From: Paraburkholderia ginsengiterrae
Lineage (GTDB): Bacteria > Pseudomonadota > Gammaproteobacteria > Burkholderiales > Burkholderiaceae
Reading direction: 5' to 3'
NCBI RefSeq assembly: GCF_001645125.1
Contig: NZ_LXKA01000347.1
Location: 1 to 40,159, forward strand
DNA length: 40,159 nt
The translations under genes and the position numbers were made by a program. This document shows positions 8,806 to 16,663 of this stretch, piece by piece. Position 1 is the stretch's first letter. Each line of letters starts with the position of its first letter. The notes beneath the pieces are model-generated. The model was not told the origin of the DNA. It ran no database searches and saw only the letters and a list, made by a program, of their open reading frames with translations.

Positions 8806-11352
8806 TCAATCGTTCAGAAAGTCGCGATGATCGCGACGTGTCTTCGCCGAGTTGAAATACCCTTGCAGCGCGTCGGCGGAACGTCCGCCCAGCAGGCCGA
8901 TGCGCGCCAGCCAGTTGTCCTCCGCGGGCCATGCGCCCTCGACCACGCGCGGATAGATCTGCCGCGCGAACTGATGCAGCGCCTTCGCCCCGATGTTGCC
9001 GCTCACGCCAAGCAGCAGATGCAGGGCGCGGTGCGTCGCTTCGAGGTCGTCGGCGTCCGTACTGATCTCGAGGCGGTCCACCAGCTGGCGAATCTGCTCG
9101 ATGCCTTTGATGAACGAATCGTCCAGCAGATCGAGCGCGACCAGTTCTTCGAGGTGTTTCTCGTCGAGCAGATCGCTTTCCCGGATCGCGGGCAGCGCGC
9201 TGGCCGGCGCGGCGGCCGTGGGGGCGGGCGCTGCTTTGGCGGCAACGTTCGCCACCCGTTGCGGCGTCAACTGTCTGGCGAGGCAGATGTACAGCGAGCC
9301 GCCGTGCACGGGTTTGATCATGACCTCGTTCATGCCCGCCGCGAGGCAGGCCCGCACGGCGTCGTCGTCCGACTGGCTGGTGAGGGCGATGATCGGCACC
9401 GTGGCGTAGGCGTCGGTGCGGGCACGAATCGACGCGGTCGTTTCCACGCCGCCCATGCCCGGCATGTTCATGTCCATCACGATGGCGTCGATGACACCGT
9501 GCTCCTGCAAGCGAGCCAGCACAGCCTGGCCGTGTTCGGCCTCGACCACGCTTGCACCACATCGCTCCAGATAGGCTTTGGCCACCAGCCGGCTGTAGGT
9601 GTCGTCGTCCGCGACCAGAATCGACTTGCCGGCGAACGCGTCGGTTTTCTGGCTCAGATGGTGCCGGTTGCCGTTTTCAAAGAGCGCCTGGACCGAGGTG
9701 ATCAGTTCCAGCACGCTGGACGATTTGCTGATGATTTCGTCCATGCCGGCGCGCCGGGCGAGCACGCGCGCCACGGTGCCGGGCTCCGCCGTGTAGGCGG
9801 ATATCAGCACGTCCCAGTGTGGCGATTCATGGTCGGCGCGAATCCGCTCCGTGGCTGCATAGCCATCCAGAACCGGCATGTCGATGTCCATCAGGACAAG
9901 GTCGTGGTGCGCGGACTCCCGCAGCACCGCCAGCGCCACTTCGCCATTTTCCGCTTCGCTGACGTGCGCGCCCACCTTCAGCAACGCGCGGCCGGTTCGC
10001 ATGCGCTGCCCGGCGTCGTCGTCGACGAGCAGAATGCGCTTGCCTCTGAAAACCGGCGTGGCGCGTTCAAAGATCTTGTGTTCGTAGTCCTCGATTTCGC
10101 TCTTCGAGACCACTGGAAACTGCAGCGTGAACGCTGTGTACTTTCCGACTTCCGAGCGGCAGCCAATGGTGCCGCCGAAGGCGTGCATAGCGCGCTGGCA
10201 GTAAGCGAGCCCGAGCCCGGTGCCAGCCGAATTGCCCGACGTGCGAAACGGCTCGAACAGGTGTGACAGCATCTCGGGCGCAATGCCGGGTCCGGTGTCG
10301 CGCACCATGACCAAGTTCCGGTCGACCGTGAGCGTGAGCGTGGCCGAAGCATGCGTAGCAATGTGATGAAGCGCGTTCTTGATCAGATTGAACAGGGTGA
10401 ACAGGTAGACCGTTTCGTCGACCTTGAAGGTGAAATCCTCCAGCACCACGAGCTTGACCTTGTCGCGCTCCTTTTCGTCGGCGAAACCGTATTCTTCCAG
10501 CGCTTTGCGCGTGGTGGACGCCGCGCTCAGATAAGCGAGGCCGTCCGAGCGAATGGGTTTGGCGCTGACTTCGTCGAGTGTCATGGCGATAATGCGCAGA
10601 CCGCGCTCAATCGACAATTGCCCGTGCGCCAGATGACGATACAGGCTTGCCGCGCCGTCGTGCGACAGCGGCGACGCGCGGCTGGATTCCACCGTGGCCG
10701 GCAGTGCCTCTTCCACCCGATCCAGAACATGCTTCAACTGGCCGAGGGGGTTGCGCATTTCATGGGCGATCGAACCCGCGAGCGCCTGCAAGGCCCGGTT
10801 CTTTTCGACGAAGATGCGGCCTTTGCTGATCGCATGGCTAAACGCCATGCTGCACAAGACGACCACCGGCAGCAGCGCGAGGTTCGACTGATCTTCCGCG
10901 CTCACGACGATCGGCACAGGGGAGCTGAACACCGCGGCCAGCGCGCCGGCCAATACGCCGATGCCGATGCAACCCATCAGCAAAAACGGACTGTCGATGC
11001 ACAGCGCGAGAATGAAGATCATCATGACCTCGGTCATCATCCACATGGTGGAGAATGAATTCCGGATCGCGAGGAACGTGCAGACGAACGGCAGCACGTA
11101 GATCAGGCAGCAATGCCAGTAGATCAGCAGGAGGTGGTTGTAGCGCTTCGGCCAGCGTGCCTGGAAGACCAGCGGAATGCAGAGAGCCGCCGCGCTCAGC
11201 CGGAGGTAGAGGTTGTCGTACGGTTGGGGCAGGACATAGGTCCAGACTACGTAGTAGATGGGGTGGCACAGGAGGCCCAGGGCGCCGCCCCATCGAATTG
11301 CAAACCGGCTTCGTTCCAGCACGTCCCGCATGCTTTCGCGCGGTATGACCAT
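8806..11352 (-). CDS. Hybrid sensor histidine kinase of the CqsS/LqsS/PhcS quorum-sensing family
   Basis: 848-residue membrane sensor. Residues about 20-175 hold a multi-helix membrane domain with the motif HPIYYVVWTYVLPQPYDNLYLRL near residue 30, which resembles the sensor domain of CqsS/LqsS/PhcS kinases. Then follow the H-box H197 (SIAHEMRNPLGQL), N-box N322/N326, DTGPGIA at 352-358 and GTGLGL at 377-382. Two receivers come next: D489 with K543, and D627 with T658 and K680. A C-terminal HPt-like domain ends the protein, with H778 in HLLLGVSGNIGA; the usual Lys after the His is Leu. GGAGG lies 8 bp before the ATG. It is 17 bp downstream of the acyl-reductase-like gene and surely co-transcribed with it. 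It probably relays phosphate to a separate regulator. The ligand is unknown. Confidence 0.88.
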   Translation of the reverse strand: MVIPRESMRDVLERSRFAIRWGGALGLLCHPIYYVVWTYVLPQPYDNLYLRLSAAALCIPLVFQARWPKRYNHLLLIYWHCCLIYVLPFVCTFLAIRNSFSTMWMMTEVMMIFILALCIDSPFLLMGCIGIGVLAGALAAVFSSPVPIVVSAEDQSNLALLPVVVLCSMAFSHAISKGRIFVEKNRALQALAGSIAHEMRNPLGQLKHVLDRVEEALPATVESSRASPLSHDGAASLYRHLAHGQLSIERGLRIIAMTLDEVSAKPIRSDGLAYLSAASTTRKALEEYGFADEKERDKVKLVVLEDFTFKVDETVYLFTLFNLIKNALHHIATHASATLTLTVDRNLVMVRDTGPGIAPEMLSHLFEPFRTSGNSAGTGLGLAYCQRAMHAFGGTIGCRSEVGKYTAFTLQFPVVSKSEIEDYEHKIFERATPVFRGKRILLVDDDAGQRMRTGRALLKVGAHVSEAENGEVALAVLRESAHHDLVLMDIDMPVLDGYAATERIRADHESPHWDVLISAYTAEPGTVARVLARRAGMDEIISKSSSVLELITSVQALFENGNRHHLSQKTDAFAGKSILVADDDTYSRLVAKAYLERCGASVVEAEHGQAVLARLQEHGVIDAIVMDMNMPGMGGVETTASIRARTDAYATVPIIALTSQSDDDAVRACLAAGMNEVMIKPVHGGSLYICLARQLTPQRVANVAAKAAPAPTAAAPASALPAIRESDLLDEKHLEELVALDLLDDSFIKGIEQIRQLVDRLEISTDADDLEATHRALHLLLGVSGNIGAKALHQFARQIYPRVVEGAWPAEDNWLARIGLLGGRSADALQGYFNSAKTRRDHRDFLND

Positions 11353-11369
11353 CAGGCCTCCAATGACAT

Positions 11370-12596
11370 TTACGACCCCATCAATTCATGCTTGTTGCGG
11401 TGTTGCGTTTCCAGGCTGATCGGCGAACCGTTCTTGCCATGGAATGGGCCGACCGTAAATCCGTATTTCTTCAGGAGACCGTGCGTGTAGGACACCGACC
11501 ACACGGGCGGGCTGCCGATGATGAAGTCGGAAGCAATGCCTTCCTGCCAGGCGGAGTAGCCTTCGGCGAAACACGTGTAGCAATCGCGCGTGGTCGGCAG
11601 CCGGAATGGGAACGTGGTATTGAGTCCGGCAGGGCCACGCGCGAAGCACTCAATATATAGCGTATGTTCGCGAGACGCGAGTTCGGCCTCGACGCTCGCT
11701 GCCCGCGGATGGGAGTCGTCTATCCAGAATTGGGCGCGCTTGAGATCGTCGACGGTGAGGTACGGCACGCTGGTGCTGCTGGCAAGTATCGCCCCATCGA
11801 ACTGTGGCAACGGTGTGTCCGGACTGAACGTATGCACCGACACTCGGGTTTTTCCGAGCAGGTCCGATGCCATCAACTCCTTTGCCTGGTCATTGAGCAG
11901 GTTCAGCTTGTCCGGCAAGTCGATCAGGACCAACTCCTTCGGGGCATCCTTGTAGAGCGCGTACTTGGCCACGGTCGTGCCCAGCCGCCCGGCCGCACCG
12001 AACAGCGCGAGCTTGGTCCTGCCGAACTCGAGGTCGAGTTCATTGCAGCAGTGCATGGCCCAGTCTTTCAGCATTGCGGCGGTGGCGGCGTGACCCGTGG
12101 TGATATGAGGCGGCTTCGTGTCGCGCGGCAGGGCGCCGTAGTTGCAGGCGTAAGGAGTGGAAGCGCCCATCGCGACCATGTTCAGGCCTGCCTGCCTCGC
12201 CAGTTCCAGCGCCGGGAAAAATTGCGTCTCGCGGAATCGCTTGATGCCGCGCGGGCTTCCCAGCCACATTTCGAGGGGCACCGGGCAGGCGATATTGGCG
12301 CCGATAATCTGTGAACCCGAATAAATCGGCGACGCAATAAACGGTTTGGTGTTCCACAGCTCCTCTTCGAATGACGCGTCTCTGCGCTTCACATTGTGAA
12401 ATGAAAATGAAAGAGTGTCCCAGTCGGTAGCGTGAAACAGAAAGCCGATGCCGCCTTGGTTGGCGGGCAGATTATCCCGGATCTCTTCCGGGCTGATTAT
12501 GTGTTTGAGTGCCAAAGGGGCACTGTTTTGATGCAGGCTGGCACCGGCGTGGCAGTCGGAATAGGTCAATATTTCCGTATGTAAAGATGCTCTCAT
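11370..12596 (-). CDS. Acyl-ACP reductase-like dehydrogenase, candidate signal synthase
   Basis: 408-residue cytoplasmic protein. Its layout matches long-chain acyl-ACP reductase (AAR) of cyanobacteria, the enzyme that makes fatty aldehydes from acyl-ACP. Shared points seen by eye are the ITTGHAATA stretch (165-173; AAR has FTTGNTHTA), a Rossmann nucleotide loop GAAGRLG at 200-206, and the segment TCFAEGYSAW with C342. That Cys lines up with the AAR catalytic Cys in ACFAEA. A KKYGF segment also lies near the C-terminus as in AAR. The N-terminal 90 residues look specific to this branch. The ATG follows AAGGA by about 10 bp. It is the first gene of a two-gene operon with the CqsS-type kinase, where relatives have a signal synthase (CqsA/LqsA or PhcB). 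I infer that it makes the signal. Function is not proven, and a general oxidoreductase remains possible. Confidence 0.72.
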   Translation of the reverse strand: MRASLHTEILTYSDCHAGASLHQNSAPLALKHIISPEEIRDNLPANQGGIGFLFHATDWDTLSFSFHNVKRRDASFEEELWNTKPFIASPIYSGSQIIGANIACPVPLEMWLGSPRGIKRFRETQFFPALELARQAGLNMVAMGASTPYACNYGALPRDTKPPHITTGHAATAAMLKDWAMHCCNELDLEFGRTKLALFGAAGRLGTTVAKYALYKDAPKELVLIDLPDKLNLLNDQAKELMASDLLGKTRVSVHTFSPDTPLPQFDGAILASSTSVPYLTVDDLKRAQFWIDDSHPRAASVEAELASREHTLYIECFARGPAGLNTTFPFRLPTTRDCYTCFAEGYSAWQEGIASDFIIGSPPVWSVSYTHGLLKKYGFTVGPFHGKNGSPISLETQHRNKHELMGS

Positions 12597-12957
12597 TTGG
12601 CTATTTTCCTTAGGATGAACTTACGCTGGACTAATCAGCGGCGTGGTGCCGCTCCGGATTCACGGGCGACTCTTTAACTCTAGAGAAAACTGATGCAATA
12701 TGCCCGTCTGTTGGTTCGCATTGCCTAGAAAATCACTTACCGCTTTTCCTGGCTTGGGACATTGGGATCGACCCGCAGGCGCGGTATGCCGGTTTGACCA
12801 AGGCGGCTCGATCAAGGCAGCTCAGCCAAGGCGGCCGCCGGCCGACCTTATCCACAGAAAATGTTCATATCTTTGTGGACAAGTCCTGGGCAGGCGCTGT
12901 AACTGATTGAGCGCAGGGCGATTTCCGTCGCGGACCAGCGAACGCGCTTATGCCCGC
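12597..12957. other. Intergenic region upstream of the acyl-reductase/kinase operon
   Basis: 361 bp between the acyl-reductase start and the 3' end of the DedA-fusion gene; the operon promoter must lie here. Notable contents are a palindromic CTCTAGAG at 12677-12684, a Gly-rich 12810-12850 stretch with repeated AAGGCGGC or AAGGCAGC units, and two DnaA-box-like 9-mers listed separately. An open frame at 12700-12906 on the plus strand has unusual composition and no ribosome site, so I do not call it a gene. I see no convincing -35/-10 pair. Confidence 0.5.
12848..12882. promoter_or_regulatory. Inverted pair of DnaA-box-like 9-mers
   Basis: TTATCCACA at 12848-12856 is a perfect consensus DnaA box. 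TGTGGACAA at 12874-12882 is its inverse with one change (TTGTCCACA read on the minus strand). The two are separated by 17 bp of AT-rich sequence. This lies about 250 bp upstream of the acyl-reductase operon start. It could be a DnaA-titrating or DnaA-regulated site, or simply the operator of another regulator. No replication genes are nearby. Confidence 0.45.
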
Positions 12958-14964
12958 TTATTCCATCTGCGAGACGAGCAGCGACACCGGCACGCCGTGG
13001 CAACTCACGGTGGCAACGAGCGCGGCCCCGAGGTCCGCCCCGGAGGCCGCGTGCACATCCGGCAGACTCCAGTCTCTATCTACTCGCACGATGTTGATCG
13101 GCCACGAGCGCCGCGCCAGCCGTTCGTGCGCGAAAGCCCCGACCCAAAGCGGCGTCGCGGATGTCCCGTCGCCCACCGCGTAGCCGCTGGGCCAGAAGCG
13201 CAGCACGTCCCGTTCGTCGCGGCTATCGCCCGGCCGCATGAAAACGGCCGTTGAAGGCACGCCGTCGTTGAGCTTCGGCAGGACCGGCAAAGAGGTGGCC
13301 GCGACATTGGGCGAGGCGAGGGAAAGCAGGCTGTGCGGCGACAGGTCCGTGCCCTCGACCCAGCCTTGGGCGCGCAGTTGCCCGCGGATCGAATCGAGGT
13401 TCGATACCCACTGCAGCGTGAGCGGCTCCTTGAGATCGCCGCCCATATCCGAGCGGTAGCAGGGCAGGCGCTTCCACACTGAGAGCTTCCATTGCGATTG
13501 CGTGACCAGCACGGGCGGCGGCCGCTGCATGCTGTCCGGTGGCGGGGCGCCCAGACTGAAGCCGAGTTGCGCGCCCACGCTGACCAGCATGACCACCAGA
13601 ACCACGACCGGCATGAAGGGGCGTTCCGGCGGCGCCTGAGGGTGCCGCCACATGGCCGTGATTGCAATGATCGCCACCCAGGCGTACGCGAGCGCGGCGC
13701 CGCCGATGGCGTCGGACACCCAGTACCTGCCGAAGTACACGCCCGCCAGCGCGACCACGATCACCACCATGGTGCTGGCGGCTGCCACCAGCATGCCCTC
13801 CAGCATGCCGACCCGCCTCGCGAGGAGAAAGGCGAGGAAGCCGTAGACGGTGACGGTCGCCGCGACGTGATTGCTCGGAAAGACGTAGGAGCCGCCCATC
13901 AATGCGTTGGGCGGCGCGCGGTGCATGGCGAACTGCAGGGCGAAGATCAGCAGTTGGGAAAATACGACCGCCGCGAGCCAGTAGCCGATGGTGCGCCAGC
14001 GACGTTCCAGCAGCATCCACCCCGTGACCGTCACGATCAGCGCCCCAAGCGTGATGGTGTTGCCCAGCGTCGACAGTCCCGCGAGAACGGTGTCCCCCCA
14101 GGGCGTGCGTACCGATTGCAGAAAGTGATAAACGGAGAGGTCGACCCGGGTGAGCGGATCGCCGCTGATGACGTCGTCAAGCACCCCGAAAAAGAGCGCC
14201 CCGGACACCAGAACGATGAGTGTGGCCAGCAGGATGCTGCTGGCATCCGGCGTTTCGGGGTCGAGCATTTTCCGCGCGAAACGGCCAAACGGTCCCGGAT
14301 GCCGGCAGGCCCAGCTGCCCAGATTGCGGCCCGCCGCGCTCGACCATGCGTTGGCGTGCGAGAGCAGGAAGCCCGCCACACGAAAGCTCAGCCAGACAAT
14401 GCCCACCAGCAGGGCCAGGATGACGACCAGCCGGAACGACACCGCGCCGGCCAGCAGCACCGAGGCGCCGAATACCACGCCCGGCAGGATATGGGCGGGC
14501 GCCCAGATCAGCGCCGACAGCACGTTCATGGCGTAGAAGCGCAACGGCGTCATGCCCAGCATGCCCGCCACGACGGGCACGATCGCCCGCAAGGGAGCGA
14601 TGAAGCGCGCCAGCACGACGCTCTTGGCGCCATGTTTCCTGAAGTAGCGATGGCCCGCCTCGAGCACCTCCGGGTGTTTGGCGAACGGCCAGAGTTGGGC
14701 GATCTGATCCTTGTAGCGGCTGCCGAGCCAGAAGCTCATGCCGTCGCCGGCAATGGCGCCGGCGATCGCCCACACGAGTACCCAGACGAGGCTGAGCGAG
14801 CCGGTGCCGGTCAGGGCGCCGGCGAGGAACATGGCGGTACTGCCGGGGATGAAGGTGCCGATAACGGCAATCGCCTCGAGAAAGGCGGCGAGGAAGATGA
14901 CCGTGAGCGTCCACGCCGGGTGGCCGGCTAGCAGATGCAAAAGGTGGATGTAGGCGTGCTCCAT
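12958..14964 (-). CDS. DedA-PAP2-LssY fusion membrane protein with degenerate phosphatase site
   Basis: 668-residue polytopic membrane protein with three parts. Residues about 1-205 are a DedA (SNARE-associated) domain with the typical RFIAPLRAIVPVVAGMLGM stretch at 120-138; such proteins move lipids such as undecaprenyl phosphate across the inner membrane. Residues about 245-435 are a PAP2 phosphatase-like domain. Residues about 485-668 are an LssY-type C-terminal soluble domain. The PAP2 signature residues are poorly kept. The motif Lys is Q344, the Arg of RP is P351, PSGH reads PSNH (363-366), the third-motif Arg is G408 and its His is Y414; D418 remains. Loss of phosphatase activity is therefore likely. 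A stem-loop covers the region just before the ATG. The gene stands alone. Confidence 0.88.
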   Translation of the reverse strand: MEHAYIHLLHLLAGHPAWTLTVIFLAAFLEAIAVIGTFIPGSTAMFLAGALTGTGSLSLVWVLVWAIAGAIAGDGMSFWLGSRYKDQIAQLWPFAKHPEVLEAGHRYFRKHGAKSVVLARFIAPLRAIVPVVAGMLGMTPLRFYAMNVLSALIWAPAHILPGVVFGASVLLAGAVSFRLVVILALLVGIVWLSFRVAGFLLSHANAWSSAAGRNLGSWACRHPGPFGRFARKMLDPETPDASSILLATLIVLVSGALFFGVLDDVISGDPLTRVDLSVYHFLQSVRTPWGDTVLAGLSTLGNTITLGALIVTVTGWMLLERRWRTIGYWLAAVVFSQLLIFALQFAMHRAPPNALMGGSYVFPSNHVAATVTVYGFLAFLLARRVGMLEGMLVAAASTMVVIVVALAGVYFGRYWVSDAIGGAALAYAWVAIIAITAMWRHPQAPPERPFMPVVVLVVMLVSVGAQLGFSLGAPPPDSMQRPPPVLVTQSQWKLSVWKRLPCYRSDMGGDLKEPLTLQWVSNLDSIRGQLRAQGWVEGTDLSPHSLLSLASPNVAATSLPVLPKLNDGVPSTAVFMRPGDSRDERDVLRFWPSGYAVGDGTSATPLWVGAFAHERLARRSWPINIVRVDRDWSLPDVHAASGADLGAALVATVSCHGVPVSLLVSQME

Positions 14965-14971
14965 CGTGCGC

Positions 14972-15000
14972 GATCAGCCGTTCTGGCGTAACGGTTGATC
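14972..15000 (-). promoter_or_regulatory. Stem-loop next to the DedA-fusion start codon
   Basis: GATCAGCCGTT (14972-14982) and AACGGTTGATC (14990-15000) form an 11-bp stem with one G-T pair and a 7-nt loop. Read on the minus strand, the stem ends 7 nt before the DedA-fusion ATG at 14964, over the place of the ribosome site. No recognisable Shine-Dalgarno is left outside it. There is no T-tract, so it is a poor terminator for the upstream glycine-zipper gene. Control of DedA-fusion translation is a guess. Confidence 0.4.
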
Positions 15001-15047
15001 ATAACGCGAGGGAGCCGCCTTATGCTTTCTGGACGCTCGTCAGAGGT

Positions 15048-15779
15048 TCACGAAGCGCTGAGCGAATCGCCGGACACGTGGACGCGTTCGCCGACCTGCA
15101 CGGCCGGTTGCGTCTGATAGCTGAAGTTGCGGTAGCTGCCGTCCTGCATGCGGACCTGGACTTCATAGGTGGTCTGCTTGCGCACCGCGTGCTCGATGCC
15201 GTTGCCGGCGAGGCCACCGCCGACCGCGCCCGCGATCGTCGTGAGGATCTTGCCGCGGCCGCCGCCGATCTGATTGCCGACCAGCCCGCCCGCGAAGGCT
15301 CCGCCGAGCGCGCCGAGCCCCGTGGTCGGCTCGGGCGACTGCACCGTGTTGATCGCGACCACTTCGCCTGCATACGGATCGGCGGCGACCGGCCGCGGCG
15401 CCGGGTTGTTATAGTTTGCCTGGTAGCCCTGATTGTTCGCGTAGCCCGGCGCAGGCGTTGGGCTGGGGCGGTGCGTGTGGTGAACCGGCGGCCGGGCAGG
15501 GGCGGCTTGCTGCACCGGCTGCTGCGCGGCTTGTTGCACCGGCAGCTGCGCCGTTTGCTGAACCGGGACTGGCTGGGGTGCCGCGAGCGGTGCGCTGGCG
15601 ACTTGCGCGGCCGCCGTGACCGGCAGAGCGGGTTCCGTGACGGCATGCGAAGTCGGCAGCAGGCCGGTCATCGCCGCGATGCCGGTGGCGCTGGCCAGAA
15701 TGACGGCTACCGCCGCGCCGGCGACCAGCGGGTGAATGCGGCTGCGTTGCGGATTGCTGGAAGTGAGGTTCGTGTTCAT
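15048..15779 (-). CDS. Glycine-zipper 2TM domain envelope protein
   Basis: 243-residue protein with one membrane segment at about residues 17-38 (AGAAVAVILASATGIAAMTGLL). A long Pro/Ala/Gln/Val-rich spacer with repeated PVQQ-type units at about 55-110 follows. A glycine-zipper pair begins near residue 150 (GALGGAFAGGLVGNQIGGG, then GAVGGGLAGNGIEHAV). The end is a small beta-rich tail, as in SlyB/17-kDa-antigen relatives. It probably sits in the cell envelope and stabilises it, but the partner is unknown. The start at ATG 15779 has GGAG 8 bp upstream and gives a normal N-terminus; the longer frame to 15878 lacks both. There is no lipobox cysteine, so it is anchored by its N-terminal helix rather than by lipid. 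Confidence 0.85.
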   Translation of the reverse strand: MNTNLTSSNPQRSRIHPLVAGAAVAVILASATGIAAMTGLLPTSHAVTEPALPVTAAAQVASAPLAAPQPVPVQQTAQLPVQQAAQQPVQQAAPARPPVHHTHRPSPTPAPGYANNQGYQANYNNPAPRPVAADPYAGEVVAINTVQSPEPTTGLGALGGAFAGGLVGNQIGGGRGKILTTIAGAVGGGLAGNGIEHAVRKQTTYEVQVRMQDGSYRNFSYQTQPAVQVGERVHVSGDSLSAS

Positions 15780-15913
15780 GTTGGACTCCGCGAGTAGATG
15801 CCAGCAATAACGCCATCGCGAAGCGCTCGGTGCACACGAAGCGCGTGTTGCTTTGTAAGGGTTTGTGTAACTTTGCATGGGCTGGTTACACCTTTGTCGT
15901 TACGCCCTCTGCG

Positions 15914-16555
15914 TCACTCGTCCCGGACCAGTTGCAGAACGATGCGTTTCGCCGACGCGAGATGGTCCACCGTCATTGATCGCGCGAGGCGTGCGTTGCC
16001 TGCCGTGCATGCTTCGAGAATGCGTTGATGTTCGTCCTGGAAGGCCGGTGTATCGGCGAGCAGGGTGCTTTGCAATCGTTCATAGCGCTCGACCTGAGCG
16101 CGGAGTTCGCGGATCGCTTTCAACTGCCGCCCGTTTGCACAAGGGCGGTATAGCAGTTCATGAAACTCGCGATTCAGCTCACCCTGTTTTTGGACGGTAT
16201 CCGCGTCTCCCAGAAGTCGATGAACGAGTTCGGCGCGCGATAACGTCTCGCTGTCCATGCGTTTGACCGCGCGGAAGATGGCGTCTCCTTCGAGCAACAT
16301 GCGCAGGCCGTAAATCTCGTCCAGGTCGGACGCCGTCAAGGTTCGCACGACGGCGCCGCGATTGCGCATCAGCTCGACCAGCCCTTCGCCCTCGAGCTTC
16401 TGGATGGCCTCTCTCATCGGCACCCGGCTCACCCCGAACCGATCGGCGAGTTCGCGCTCGACCAGCCGCGCGCCGTCTGCCAGCTCTCCGGCCGCGATCA
16501 GTTCGCGAAGCGAGACGGCGATGGCGTCGGCCGTCGAATCCAGTTTGTGGTCCAT
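15914..16555 (-). CDS. GntR-family regulator, FCD subfamily
   Basis: 213-residue transcription factor. The winged helix-turn-helix is at about residues 10-75, with the recognition region DRFGVSRVPMREAIQKLEGEGLVEL split over the usual GntR signature. The FCD ligand-binding domain follows, with the NREFHELLY helix that normally supplies a metal-binding His. The start at ATG 16555 has AGGAACC about 10 bp upstream; the longer frame to 16609 would add an atypical tail that covers the operator. It is divergent from the OsmC-type gene, and the palindrome TGGTATACCA lies between them. It probably represses one or both genes until a small carboxylic acid is bound. The ligand is not known. Confidence 0.9.
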   Translation of the reverse strand: MDHKLDSTADAIAVSLRELIAAGELADGARLVERELADRFGVSRVPMREAIQKLEGEGLVELMRNRGAVVRTLTASDLDEIYGLRMLLEGDAIFRAVKRMDSETLSRAELVHRLLGDADTVQKQGELNREFHELLYRPCANGRQLKAIRELRAQVERYERLQSTLLADTPAFQDEHQRILEACTAGNARLARSMTVDHLASAKRIVLQLVRDE

Positions 16556-16583
16556 ATGCGAGGGTTCCTGTTGTCTGGAATAA

Positions 16584-16593
16584 TGGTATACCA
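16584..16593. promoter_or_regulatory. Probable GntR/FCD operator
   Basis: TGGTATACCA is a perfect 10-bp palindrome of the form bound by FCD-type GntR regulators (half-site TGGT, paired with ACCA). It lies 29 bp upstream of the GntR ATG and 71 bp before the OsmC-type ATG, so it can control both divergent promoters. Confidence 0.6.
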
Positions 16594-16663
16594 AAATGAC
16601 CGGGCGCATATAGAATGCACGTGTCGCGAGTTCAATTTTGGGTCAACAGCAAAGGAGAATGGC

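Noticed and set aside
12848-12882. Replication origin based on the DnaA boxes
   Set aside because: Only two boxes, no AT-rich unwinding element, and no dnaA, parAB, repA or rpmH nearby.
12700-12906. 68-codon frame in the acyl-reductase upstream region
   Set aside because: No ribosome site, odd composition (Pro/Cys/Trp-rich), and it overlaps the DnaA-like sites.
13492-14931. 479-codon plus-strand frame over the DedA-fusion gene
   Set aside because: The composition is typical of an antisense shadow (Arg/His/Gln-rich) and no motif is visible.
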